Assembly (NCBI RefSeq): GCF_009909185.1
Contig: NZ_JAAAMV010000033.1
Span: 41,274-105,273, forward strand
Direction of reading: 5' to 3'
DNA length: 64,000 nucleotides
Source: Paenibacillus glycinis
Lineage (GTDB): Bacteria; Bacillota; Bacilli; Paenibacillales; Paenibacillaceae
Below, piece by piece: positions 26,743 through 35,501 of the stretch; within the stretch, counting starts at the first letter, position 1, and each line of letters opens with the position of its first letter. The notes beneath the pieces are model-generated. The model saw nothing but the letters and a program-made list of their open reading frames with translations, searched no databases and was not told where the DNA came from. The position numbers were made by a program, and so were the translations under genes.

Positions 26743-28458
26743 TTAGTTCGGCATTTGCAGCGTGACGACTTCCTTGCCTTTGAGGTTCTCATTGACGTAC
26801 TTGATCGCGTCGGCATAGCCCGTTTTGTTCATTTGCTCGCGCAGCTCGTTGATGACCTTCAGCGCCGCGGCATCGGACTTGGTGAAGATGGCTTGCTGCC
26901 AGACCGTGGTAATCTGATCCATGGACGGCTTGAGCGATTCGTACTGCGGCGATTTCGCCAGCACGTCGCCGGCCGCATAGGCGGAAATGACCTTGATGCC
27001 GTTCGGACGGAGAATCTTCCGCGCGTTGTCCATGGCCGCGATGCGGTCTTGGTCGGCCCAGATGTCGCCGCCGAGCGTCACGGTGCGGTCCAAGCCGGAC
27101 ATCGATTCGAAGCCGATGCCGAAGCCTTCGTTCTTCTTCGCTTTGCCCGTCGTGTCGGCGTTGAACTTATCGAACATTTCTTTCTTCGCGACCGGTTTGC
27201 CGTCGACCATATCGTAGTGAACGCCTTCGATGCCGTAGTGGACGAGCTTGAAGCCTTCGTCGGAAGCCAGGAAGTCGAGCAGCTTCAGCGAAGCGTCCAC
27301 GTTTTTGTTCTTCTTCGTAATGACCGTCACGTTATTTCCTTGGATGGCGAGATCGGCCGGACGGTCCGCTTCCGCTCCTGCGCGGTCCAGCGGTCCGACG
27401 GGCACGTAGTCGCTGCCTGGATGCGCTTTCACGTAATCCTTGGACGCGTCCAGGATAGCCGGATAATGCGCGGCGAGCACGGCGATGCGGCCCTGCTTGA
27501 TTTTCTCGTTGGCGATCGGGTCGGTCTGCGTGAACGCTTCTTGATCAAGCAGCCCTTCGGAGATCAGCTTGCGGTAGTAGAGGGTGTACTCCTCGTACTG
27601 CTTCGACATGAACGTGTGCTCCAGCGTGCCGTCGCCCTTGTCGATGTAGTCGGAGCCATAGAACATCATGTTGCCGATGCCCACGGCCCAGCCGGCGTGG
27701 AAGCCGCCGAGCGGAATGACCGGGAGACCGTTCTCCTGCAGGCCCGCGTCCTTGATTTTCTTGAGGAAGTTGTACAAGTCGTCCTTCGTGTGGACCGACT
27801 GCGGATCGACGCCGACTTTGGCCGCGATGTCCTTGCGGACGTAGAAGCCGTAGAGCCAATCGAGCGCGTCCTTGTCGCTTGCCGGCTGGTTCTGGTAGAG
27901 CAAATATTTTTTGTCGCCGAAGGCGCCGATCGCTTTGTCGTACAGGGCCGGCGGCACGTTCTCCTTGTCGATTTCCTTGGCGAGGTTCGGGTATTTGTCG
28001 AGGTACGGGGCCAGGTCGACCAGCTGGTCTTCCTTCGCCGCCTTCACGATGCCGTCCAGCTCGCCGCCCCATGCCGGGCCGGTATAGATGTCGGGGAGGT
28101 CCTGCGTGGCGAAGATCGTATTGACCTTCTCGACCTCGCTGCCTTTCGTGTAGTCGAACTGCACCGTCACGCCGGTTTTCTCTTTGATGGCTTCCGCGAT
28201 CGGCGTCATGTCGACGTCGCCGGCGGACGAACCGTTCCAGTTGTGCAGGATCTTGACCGTGACGGGTTTGTTGCTGCTCGCGGCGTTATCCCCGTTCGCT
28301 TCCGCGTTGCCCTTGTTGCCGCCATTGCCGGCATTGCCGGTCGTGCCGGCGTTGCCGCCATTGCCGCCGTTTCCGTTGTCGCTGCAGCCTGCCAACAGCC
28401 CGCCGAACAGCGTCACGGCCAATGCCGACGACACCAGAGTTCTCCTCTTATTCCACAT
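26743..28458 (-). CDS. Extracellular sugar-binding lipoprotein (LplA-like)
   Basis: 571 residues with lipoprotein signal GGLLAGC followed by a Gly/Asn repeat linker (NGNGGNGGNAG) and a solute-binding fold starting VTVKILHNWNGS. ATG 28458 has GGAGGGG 6 bases upstream; the longer frame to 28536 lacks one. It serves the importer of 28537-30402 and precedes the putative glycosidase by 70 bp. The GN linker is of the same style as in the 20348-22060 protein. Confidence 0.88.
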   Translation of the reverse strand: MWNKRRTLVSSALAVTLFGGLLAGCSDNGNGGNGGNAGTTGNAGNGGNKGNAEANGDNAASSNKPVTVKILHNWNGSSAGDVDMTPIAEAIKEKTGVTVQFDYTKGSEVEKVNTIFATQDLPDIYTGPAWGGELDGIVKAAKEDQLVDLAPYLDKYPNLAKEIDKENVPPALYDKAIGAFGDKKYLLYQNQPASDKDALDWLYGFYVRKDIAAKVGVDPQSVHTKDDLYNFLKKIKDAGLQENGLPVIPLGGFHAGWAVGIGNMMFYGSDYIDKGDGTLEHTFMSKQYEEYTLYYRKLISEGLLDQEAFTQTDPIANEKIKQGRIAVLAAHYPAILDASKDYVKAHPGSDYVPVGPLDRAGAEADRPADLAIQGNNVTVITKKNKNVDASLKLLDFLASDEGFKLVHYGIEGVHYDMVDGKPVAKKEMFDKFNADTTGKAKKNEGFGIGFESMSGLDRTVTLGGDIWADQDRIAAMDNARKILRPNGIKVISAYAAGDVLAKSPQYESLKPSMDQITTVWQQAIFTKSDAAALKVINELREQMNKTGYADAIKYVNENLKGKEVVTLQMPN

Positions 28459-28536
28459 ACGAACCCCTCCAATATTCGAATAATGGTCTATGATAAAGTT
28501 TCTCGCGAAACGTTTATCCGAACGTGAACGTGACAA

Positions 28537-29433
28537 TCAGCCTTTGACCGAGCCGATCATGGTGCCTTTGACGAAGAAGCGCTGCAGGAACGGATAGACG
28601 CACAGGATCGGGAAGACGGCGATGACGAGCAACGCCATGCGCAGCGATTCCGGCGTCGATCCCGCCACGTTGGCGTTGATCGTCTGACCGCCGTTCTGGG
28701 ATGCCTGCTGCATCGAATTCGACAGCGCTTCCGCTTCCGTCAGCATCTGCTGCAGCAGCGTCTGGACGGGAATGAGATTCTTGTCCGAGACGTAGTACGC
28801 CCCGGTAAACCAGTCATTCCAGTGCGCGACCCCCACGAATAGCGAGATCGTGGCGAGCACCGGGCCCGATAACGGCAGGATGATGCGGGCGAAGATCTGA
28901 AAATCGCCGTAGCCGTCGATCCGCGCCGACTCCTCGAGCTCCTCCGGTATGCCCTGCAGGAACGTCCGGATGATGACGATATGCAGGAAGCTGAACAAGG
29001 CCGGAATGACGAACACCCAAAACGTATTAATGAGATGAAGCTTCTGCAGCGTAATGAAGTACGGGATAAAGCCGGCGCTGAAGATGGTCGGCAGAAAAAT
29101 ATAGAAGGTGAAGAACGTCCGGCCGGGCAGCGATTTCTTCGAAAGCGCGTAAGCCATCAGCGTGCTGAGGAAAACCGAGAGAAACGTGCCGAGCACCGTC
29201 CGAAAGAGCGTGATCTTGTAAGCCTGCCAAATCTTCGGATTGTCGAACACCTGCGCGTAGTTATCGAACGTGAATTTGCGAGGGTAGAAATAAAGCGCGC
29301 CTAACATGGAATCCTTCCCGTCGTTAAACGAGTACACCAGGATGTAAATGAACGGATAAATCATCGAAAACCCGAGCAGGGCCAGAATCAAGTAATTCAA
29401 AATATCGAATGGCGAGAAACGCCTTTTCTTCAT
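28537..29433 (-). CDS. Sugar ABC transporter permease (LplC/CarB-like)
   Basis: 298 residues with six TM helices, the loop ESARIDGYGDFQIFARIILP and the C-terminal FVKGTMIGSVKG. AAGGAG lies 9 bases before ATG 29433. It has a Gln/Asn/Ser-rich external loop (residues about 230-255). Operates with the permease at 29485-30402. Confidence 0.9.
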   Translation of the reverse strand: MKKRRFSPFDILNYLILALLGFSMIYPFIYILVYSFNDGKDSMLGALYFYPRKFTFDNYAQVFDNPKIWQAYKITLFRTVLGTFLSVFLSTLMAYALSKKSLPGRTFFTFYIFLPTIFSAGFIPYFITLQKLHLINTFWVFVIPALFSFLHIVIIRTFLQGIPEELEESARIDGYGDFQIFARIILPLSGPVLATISLFVGVAHWNDWFTGAYYVSDKNLIPVQTLLQQMLTEAEALSNSMQQASQNGGQTINANVAGSTPESLRMALLVIAVFPILCVYPFLQRFFVKGTMIGSVKG

Positions 29434-29484
29434 GCTGGTTCGCTCCTTCCTGGTAATCAAGGCCAAGCTTGCATAAGCTGGCGG

Positions 29485-30402
29485 TTAGAAAAGCGACACG
29501 TCGCTGACTTTCCGGGCAACGCGGTTGACCGTCAAGATCAAGACGAGCGCGATGACGCTTTGGAACAAGCCTACCGCGGCCGCGTAGCTCAGCCTGCCCT
29601 CGTTGAGGCCCGCGTTGATGACATGCACGTCGAGCACGCTGTCGATCGAAGCCGTCGCCGGCCCGCTCAGCAGGAGCAGCTGTTCGTAGCCCGCGCTCAT
29701 CAGGCTGCCCGTCGCGAGGATGAACAGGATAACGGCGATATTGCGGATGCCGGGGAGCGTGACATGCCAGATCTGCTTGAACCGGCCGGCGCCGTCGATC
29801 TTCGCGGCTTCGTACTGCTGTTGGTCGATGCCGGCGATGGCGGCGATATAAATGATGGAGTTCCATCCGATGTTCTTCCAGATATCCGATCCCAGGATCA
29901 TTTGATAGAACCAGCTCGTGTTGTTCAGGAATTGGATCGGGTCTTTTACCATGCCGATCGACTCGAGAAGATTGTTGACCGGGCCCCCGTATTGGGCGAG
30001 CAGCCGCTGCATCAGCGTCACGACCACGACCCAGGAGACGAAGTACGGCAGGTACGAAAGCGTTTGCACAGTTTTCTTGAATTTGACGTTCCGGACCTCG
30101 TTGAGCAGGACGGCCAGAATAATCGGCATCATGAAACCGATGAGCAGCTTCAGGGCGCTGATGAGGATGGTGTTGCGAATCAGCCTGCTCGATTGATAGT
30201 AGTCGAAGAATTGATGGAAATACTTCAGGCCCGCCCAGGGGCTGCCGCTGAAGCCGCCGGAAAATTGGAAATCCCGGAACGCGACTTGAATGCCGTATAG
30301 CGGCACGTAGGAGAAAAGAAAAAACCAGACGAGACCGGGCAGCATGAACAAATAAAACAATTTGTGCCGCCAAATGCGTTTCCATAATAGCGTTGAAGTC
30401 AT
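29485..30402 (-). CDS. Sugar ABC transporter permease (LplB-like)
   Basis: 305 residues with six TM helices and the loop YEAAKIDGAGRFKQIWHVTLP. First gene of the second transporter cluster; the AT-rich operator candidate at 30502-30513 lies about 100 bp upstream. GGGG-type ribosome binding site 9 bases before ATG. Confidence 0.9.
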   Translation of the reverse strand: MTSTLLWKRIWRHKLFYLFMLPGLVWFFLFSYVPLYGIQVAFRDFQFSGGFSGSPWAGLKYFHQFFDYYQSSRLIRNTILISALKLLIGFMMPIILAVLLNEVRNVKFKKTVQTLSYLPYFVSWVVVVTLMQRLLAQYGGPVNNLLESIGMVKDPIQFLNNTSWFYQMILGSDIWKNIGWNSIIYIAAIAGIDQQQYEAAKIDGAGRFKQIWHVTLPGIRNIAVILFILATGSLMSAGYEQLLLLSGPATASIDSVLDVHVINAGLNEGRLSYAAAVGLFQSVIALVLILTVNRVARKVSDVSLF

Positions 30403-30501
30403 AGTATTTCCCCTTTCGGAAAGTTAAAGAACGGCTACGCCGATGCCAGCCGAGCTGCGGCATCCATATCCTTCCTTCATCTCACCAATAATATATATTA
30501 A

Positions 30502-30513
30502 ATATTATATATA
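30502..30513 (-). promoter_or_regulatory. Candidate operator site A (TATATATAATAT) before the permease genes
   Basis: TATATATAATAT on the minus strand, inside a 45-bp A/T island in otherwise GC-rich DNA. The same 12 bases occur at 31858 and 32009, the other two upstream regions around the GntR/LacI-type regulator. Confidence 0.4.
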
Positions 30514-30604
30514 TTCAATATATTTTTAATAATCTTTAGGATGAAAATTTTTACATCTCAAGCGAACGATCCCCATTAGCGGCAGCCGCGGCTTTCCGGC
30601 AGCG

Positions 30605-30642
30605 CAAAAAAACCGGCTTCCCGTTCAACGGGAAGCCGGTTG
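30605..30642 (-). terminator. Terminator of the GntR/LacI-type regulator
   Basis: AACCGGCTTCCCGTT pairs with AACGGGAAGCCGGTT and is followed by a T run on the minus strand, 17 bp past the regulator stop. It separates the regulator from the transporter genes. Confidence 0.9.
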
Positions 30643-30658
30643 CCGCGATGCGGCGGCG

Positions 30659-31825
30659 TTATGCCGAATGCGGAGGTCCGGACGTCTGGCGCACGACGAG
30701 CTCGGGCTCGATGAGCGTCTTCATGTATTTGCCGTCCTTGCCGTGCCCGCGCTGGATGATCTGAAGCAGCATTTCCGCCGCGCGGCAGCCCATGTCGTGC
30801 TCGAACTGCTTCACGTGCGTGAAGATGCTGAAATCCTCCACCATGGACGTCGGATCGTCGAAGCTGACGATGGACAGATCGCCCGGCACGCTCAGGCCGG
30901 CCTGGCGCGCCATCTGATAGATTTCCACGCCGAGCCTGCCGTTCAGCGTGATATACGCCGTCGCCATCCGGTTGCGGATATAGCGGTACAGCGGGTGACT
31001 CTCGGGCCGTTCCTCGCCGTCCATGCGAAAATCCGTGATCATGTGCGCGGGGTTGATCAGCGCCCCCTTGTTCTTGAGCGCGTTCATGTAGCCTTCGATC
31101 CGTTCCTGCACCGTGACGGTCTGCAGCGGCGAATCGGAGCAGATGGCGATCTCCCTGTGCCCGAGCTCCCACAGATGATCGACCGCGATTTCCGCGCCCA
31201 TCCTGCCGTCCGCGGCGATGTAGCTCGTCTCGACGCCGGGCAGAAACCGGTCGATCAGCACGAACGGGAACCCCGAGAACTTCATGGCGAGGATCTCCTC
31301 GTTGTACCGCTCTTCGTCGACCGGGAAGATCAGCATGCCCTCGACCCCGATATCCTTGAACGTCGTGATCGCCTCGATTTCTTTCTGCAGCTCGCCGCCC
31401 GACAACAGGATGATGCAGCGGCAGCCCCGCTCCTCCAGCGTTCTGCGGATGCCCTCGACGAGCCGGATCGCGAAGAAATCGTAGATGGAAGGCATGACGA
31501 GACCGATCACGCCGGTCCGCCTTCCCGATTCGCCCAATTCGGCGAGCGCGAGTCCGGTTCCCGCAGAGCCCGCGTGCGATTCGGCGGGAATATCCTTCCC
31601 CCTGCCGCTGACGAAGCTGCCGCGCCCCGGCACGCGAGTTATGAACTTCTCGTTCGCGAGCCCTGAAAGCGCGTTTACGACCGTGATCTTGCTGACGTTG
31701 AATTTCCCCATCAGCTCTTTCTCCGTCGGAATGCGGTCGCCTTCCTTCAGGCCTTCCGATTCGATCAAGTCGCGAATGTAATCCTGGATTTTCTGGTAAA
31801 GCGGTATCCGGTCAGCCGTGCTCAT
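30659..31825 (-). CDS. GntR-headed LacI-type (AraR-like) sugar-responsive repressor
   Basis: 388 residues: a GntR winged helix at the N-terminus (about 8-75; YQKIQDYIRDLIESEGL, GDRIPTEKELM, VPGRGSFVSG) joined to a LacI/periplasmic-binding-like sensor domain (about 110-388; IGLVMPSIYDFFA, FPFVLIDRF, GHREIAICSD, VSFDDPTSM). This AraR-like layout binds a sugar in the C-terminal half and releases DNA. It probably controls the downstream transporter cluster and the divergent GxGYxYP gene. A site like those near both lies 33 bp before its own start. Confidence 0.88.
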   Translation of the reverse strand: MSTADRIPLYQKIQDYIRDLIESEGLKEGDRIPTEKELMGKFNVSKITVVNALSGLANEKFITRVPGRGSFVSGRGKDIPAESHAGSAGTGLALAELGESGRRTGVIGLVMPSIYDFFAIRLVEGIRRTLEERGCRCIILLSGGELQKEIEAITTFKDIGVEGMLIFPVDEERYNEEILAMKFSGFPFVLIDRFLPGVETSYIAADGRMGAEIAVDHLWELGHREIAICSDSPLQTVTVQERIEGYMNALKNKGALINPAHMITDFRMDGEERPESHPLYRYIRNRMATAYITLNGRLGVEIYQMARQAGLSVPGDLSIVSFDDPTSMVEDFSIFTHVKQFEHDMGCRAAEMLLQIIQRGHGKDGKYMKTLIEPELVVRQTSGPPHSA

Positions 31826-31857
31826 TCTGCATCACCAATTTTCGGTATTAGATTTAG

Positions 31858-31869
31858 TATATATAATAT
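31858..31869. promoter_or_regulatory. Candidate operator site B before the regulator gene
   Basis: TATATATAATAT, 33 bp upstream of the regulator ATG, a position fit for autorepression. It also contains a TATAAT that could be a -10. Confidence 0.4.
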
Positions 31870-32008
31870 ATTTTTGCCAGCGGCTATGCAAGCATGATTC
31901 CTTGCTCCCAGATGCCCTTTCTTCCGCGCAAATCCGCGCCCTATGGCCTAACGGACAGACTGATTTGCAGGAAAATCGTAAGAACTTTTGTCGAAAGTAT
32001 TGTAAGAC

Positions 32009-32020
32009 TATATATAATAT
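32009..32020 (+). promoter_or_regulatory. Candidate operator site C before the GxGYxYP gene
   Basis: TATATATAATAT followed by ATTAAAC. It includes TATAAT (32013-32018), so operator and -10 may overlap. In the rest of 31826-32232 I see only an unattached AGGAGGTG at 32072 with no convincing reading frame behind it. Confidence 0.4.
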
Positions 32021-32232
32021 ATTAAACATGTATTGTTACGTCGAAATAGTGAGGTATCCGATCTAAATCCAGGAGGTGAATTCACGCAACGACCCTCGCG
32101 GGCGTTGACGCATGCAATCCGGGCAACGATTCGAACACGAATGCTAACGCGTTTGAACGCAAAACGAAAGCGCAAATCGGAAACGCGAACGACGGCTTGA
32201 TCAAATCATACGAGGACGAGGTGTTCCATTTC

Positions 32233-34305
32233 ATGATTCGAAAGCTTGCGACCGCAGGACTCGCACTGGCATGCACGTTATCCTTTACGATAGGCGCTTC
32301 GGCGGAAACGACGACCGCGCCGCAATCGCCCGACAAAGGCGGCGGCGGCTCCATCTCGTGGCCGGCCAATCAGGCGCTGCCGAGCTTCACCAAAGTCAAA
32401 ACGCTCGAGGTCGCGGATATCTACGACGCGCCGGGCGACGACAAGATCATGCTGACCACGCTGCAGGGGATCGTGAATCGCAAAGAGCCCCGCATGTACG
32501 TGCTGGAAAGCAAAGAAGAAGGCAAATTCACGTGGTTGAACGACCTCGACGTGCCGTACAAGGTCCGCGACAACTACTGGGACATCGTCAAGACGTTCAA
32601 GAACGAAATCAAAGGCGTGATCGTCTACGATCCGGCCTTGTCCGATTCCATCAACGTGGCCACCACGCTGGCCGGGTTGAAGGACGCCGTCGTGGCAAGC
32701 CCCGAGCTGGCGCAAAAGCTGGCCGCCGCGCCATATAACCTGAAGGTGCTGGACGATCTGCGCGGCAAGTTCAAGGATCGGCTCGACGCCTATACCTGGC
32801 AGTACGAGAATCTGTGGCAGCAAACGACGCACCGCATGCTGGTCGGCCTGAGCCCGGATACGTCCATCCGCATCCCGGACGGCTTCCCCGCTTCCTTCAA
32901 GACGCTCGCCGCGGATACGACGCAGGAGCGCGACGCCAAGAACCGCAAGGTCTACGATCTGGACCTGACGCCGTTCCTCGGGAAGGACGCCGTCTATCTG
33001 CGGTTCGACGACGCCTTCACGCAGGACGGCTGGGGCTCCGCCGTTCACGAAGTGACCGTCAAGGCGGACGGCCAGGAGATCGCCCATTTCGTGGCGGGCA
33101 CGCCGGAGGAGCAGCCGTTCCTGTACGACGCCCAAAGCTCGCAGGTGTCCACGGGCAGCGGCGGTCACCGCTTCGCCGACAACGGCCGTTACTTCGTCTA
33201 CAAGTTCGCCGCGCCCGCCGGCACGAAGCAGCTGACCGCCTCCGTCGACATGTGGAACCAGTACAAGGTTTCCGCCGGCAACGAGCAGCCGCTGTCCTCC
33301 GAGCAGAAGGAGCCATACGGCTATCTGCGGGATTACGCGGTCGCCAACAAAGCGATGGTGTTCTGGCTCGACGCGAACGTGCCTGAGCAGCGCGCGCTGT
33401 TCGAGCGCATCCTGTCGGACGTCAAGCCGGGCACGCCGTACCTGGGCTGGTTCAGCAACGACGTCCAAGGGGAGTTCAACTCGGTCGAGATCACCTCGCA
33501 GCACGGCGTATACGTGCTGGCCGCCGACTGGTTCAGCAACATGACCGTGTTCTCGGGCACGTCCATGAAAGCAAAGCTCCCGGCCCCGGCCAAAGCGCCG
33601 AAGCTGGAAAATAAAATCTACGTCACCTACACCTTCAGCGAAGGCGACAACTTCCAATACAACGAACACCGCCTGCGCGTGCTGTGGGACGATCCGAACC
33701 GCGGCAAGGTGCCGACCAACTGGACGTCCAGCCCGCTCTTGTACGACGGCGCCCCGGCCATGCTCGACCATTTCTTGCGCACCGCGACGCCGAACGACCA
33801 ATTGATCGCCGGTCCTTCCGGCGCCGGCTACTTCTATCCGAACGCTTGGCCGGACAGCAGCTTCGCGCCTTACCTGAAGCAAACCTATTCGTACCTGAAG
33901 AAAACCGGCATGACGATTCCGTACGTGCTGAACCGCGTCGACGGCCAAAACGTGCCGCTCAGCGCGGCCAAGGTCGCCGCTTACGCGAACGACTATCATG
34001 CGCCGGGCTTGTTCCTCAGCTGGGAAGACCGCCACGGCATCTCGATCGAAGGCGGCAAGCTGCCGGTATCGACGATCCAGGGCATCAGCACGGTGCAGGA
34101 CGGCAAACGCATCCTGGACGAAGCCAAGGCGAACTGGGACGGCAAGTCCCCGCTCTTCGTATCGCTCGGCCTGCTCGCCTGGAGCATGACGCCGACGGAC
34201 GTCGTCGCGCTGAACGGATCGCTGGACCAGGATTTCGCCGCCGTCCGGGCCGATCAGTATTTCGCGCTCGTGCGCCAAGCGAACGGACTGCCCGCCAATC
34301 CGTAA
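32233..34305 (+). CDS. Secreted GxGYxYP-family putative glycoside hydrolase
   Basis: 690 residues. A Sec signal peptide (MIRKLATAGLALACTLSF, cut after ASA) precedes a region starting LPSFTKVKTLEVADIYDAPG and, near residue 535, the naming motif GAGYFYP followed by NAWPD. The GxGYxYP proteins have a TIM-barrel-like C-terminal domain thought to act on polysaccharides, but no activity is firmly established that I know of. An inserted beta-rich region (about 215-350) resembles a carbohydrate-binding fold. The ATG at 32233 is chosen because it begins the signal peptide and has GAGGTG 9 bases upstream. It is divergent from the regulator and probably in the same regulon. Confidence 0.82.
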   Translation: MIRKLATAGLALACTLSFTIGASAETTTAPQSPDKGGGGSISWPANQALPSFTKVKTLEVADIYDAPGDDKIMLTTLQGIVNRKEPRMYVLESKEEGKFTWLNDLDVPYKVRDNYWDIVKTFKNEIKGVIVYDPALSDSINVATTLAGLKDAVVASPELAQKLAAAPYNLKVLDDLRGKFKDRLDAYTWQYENLWQQTTHRMLVGLSPDTSIRIPDGFPASFKTLAADTTQERDAKNRKVYDLDLTPFLGKDAVYLRFDDAFTQDGWGSAVHEVTVKADGQEIAHFVAGTPEEQPFLYDAQSSQVSTGSGGHRFADNGRYFVYKFAAPAGTKQLTASVDMWNQYKVSAGNEQPLSSEQKEPYGYLRDYAVANKAMVFWLDANVPEQRALFERILSDVKPGTPYLGWFSNDVQGEFNSVEITSQHGVYVLAADWFSNMTVFSGTSMKAKLPAPAKAPKLENKIYVTYTFSEGDNFQYNEHRLRVLWDDPNRGKVPTNWTSSPLLYDGAPAMLDHFLRTATPNDQLIAGPSGAGYFYPNAWPDSSFAPYLKQTYSYLKKTGMTIPYVLNRVDGQNVPLSAAKVAAYANDYHAPGLFLSWEDRHGISIEGGKLPVSTIQGISTVQDGKRILDEAKANWDGKSPLFVSLGLLAWSMTPTDVVALNGSLDQDFAAVRADQYFALVRQANGLPANP

Positions 34306-34328
34306 TGAATCCGCATGCTGCCGAACGC

Positions 34329-34362
34329 GTCAGCTCCCGGGGGAATCCCCCCGGGAGCTGAC
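34329..34362. other. Strong GC hairpin after the GxGYxYP gene
   Basis: TCAGCTCCCGGGGG and CCCCCGGGAGCTGA form an almost perfect stem 25 bp past the stop. There is no T run after it, so it may be a 3' stabilising hairpin or a weak terminator. Confidence 0.6.
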
Positions 34363-34384
34363 CGTCGTTCGGAGCCTGTTACGC

Positions 34385-34556
34385 TGTTCTCCGCGAGCGC
34401 GGCAGTCTTCGCCGGCGGGCTATCGGCCGGACGGCTAGCAGCCGGAGCGCTATCGGCCATCGGGCTTTCGGCCGAAAGGCAAGCGGCCGGAGAGTTATCG
34501 GCCGGCTCTTGTACGCGAACAACCCGGGATCTCCACGATCCCGGGTTGTTCGTCGT
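34385..34556. repeat. Degenerate GGCCGGA repeats and an inverted repeat
   Basis: From about 34415 to 34505 the motif GCCGGA/CGGCCG recurs every 10-20 bases (for example CGGCCGGACGGC, CAGCCGGAGCGC, GCGGCCGGAGAG). This is followed by the inverted repeat GAACAACCCGGGATC/GATCCCGGGTTGTTC at 34517-34553. The latter sits just past the end of the AraC pseudogene on the minus strand but has no T run. Confidence 0.55.
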
Positions 34557-34572
34557 TCGCATCCCCGCTGCG

Positions 34573-35385
34573 TCATTGCATCCGAAACGCCTGCGGCGTC
34601 ATGCCCGTCATTTTCAGGAACGCCCGGTGAAATTGGCTCGAGCTGGAGAAGCCGAGCTCCTCGCCGATCCGGGCGACGGTCGCTTCCGAACGGCGCAGCC
34701 GGTTCATCGCCTCTTCCATGCGCAGCTTCAGCAAGTATTAGTACGGCGTCTTGCCGGTCGCTTCGCGGAAGGAACGGATGAAATGATAGCGGCTTTGCAG
34801 CGCGATGCCCGCCAGTTCGTCGATGCTCAGCGGCTGCTCGTAGCAATCGTGCATGTAGGCCAGCGCCCGCTCGAGATGGGGATCGGTCAAGCCCTTGGGC
34901 GGCGCGGTCCGCGGCGCGTCCTGCGAGCCCGCTCCGACGAGTCCGCCGACATAGGCCAGGACGTCGTTCTCGACCTCCTGCGCGGCAAGCGGATCCGCCA
35001 AAGCCTGCCCTTGCATCAGCGCAAGCATCCAATGGCGGAAACGGCCGAGCACGTCGCCGGCGTCGAACGATTGCCGGATATCGTGGCGGGCGCCGGCCTC
35101 GAAGCGCGGCCGAACGGCTTCCATGCCGCCGTTTCCGCGTTCGCGGACCTTGAGAATGATAACCGACGCCCGCTCCCCGATATGAAAATGATGGTTCGTG
35201 CCCGGCGGCTGTATCAGCCCGCTGCCCTGCTGCAGCGCGTAGCCGCGGTTTTCCTGCGTAAAGTGGCAGGTGCCTTGGACCGGCAGCGTGACCTGCATCC
35301 ATTGCTCGTGCGCGTGCGAAACGTTCTTGAAATCCTCGCTCCCCTGCCACAGCCCGATCCATTCCGTCCTTGCTTTCATCTCCAT
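34573..35385 (-). pseudogene. AraC-family regulator with an in-frame TAA stop
   Basis: The reading frame begins MEMKARTEWIGLWQ at 35385 with an AGGTGA site, and carries a cupin-type ligand-binding half and the first HTH of an AraC protein (RYHFIRSFREATGKTPY). A TAA at 34738-34740 then interrupts it. The same frame continues without further stops for 54 residues (YLLKLRMEEAMNRL, SSQFHRAFLKMTGMTPQAF) to a natural TGA at 34573, completing the second HTH. One base change (CAA or GAA to TAA) explains it. The truncated form lacks half of the DNA-binding domain. It is divergent from the damaged MFS gene. Confidence 0.85.
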
Positions 35386-35501
35386 CTGTCTTCACCTGCA
35401 CCCATTATAGCAAAAATTGCTCCGCTCGCAGCACTTTTCGCTAACGACCCCGCGCCGCGCGTCCGCTACAATTTACAAAACCACGAAAGGGGTTATGACC
35501 C

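Noticed and set aside
28495..28520. cre-like sequence (AAACGTTT) upstream of the second binding-protein gene
   Set aside because: Too many mismatches to the cre consensus, and it lies between co-transcribed genes.
32072..32110. Leader peptide after the strong AGGAGGTG at 32072
   Set aside because: The only frame starts with a GTG inside the ribosome binding site and ends after ten codons. No supporting feature was seen.
32278..34278. 666-codon open frame antisense to the GxGYxYP gene
   Set aside because: Same cause: composition is Arg/Val/His-rich, and the plus-strand gene has a signal peptide and family motif.
34738..34740. Programmed readthrough of the TAA in the AraC gene
   Set aside because: No selenocysteine or pyrrolysine signals are known for this context and the codon is TAA. 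A point mutation or sequence error is simpler.
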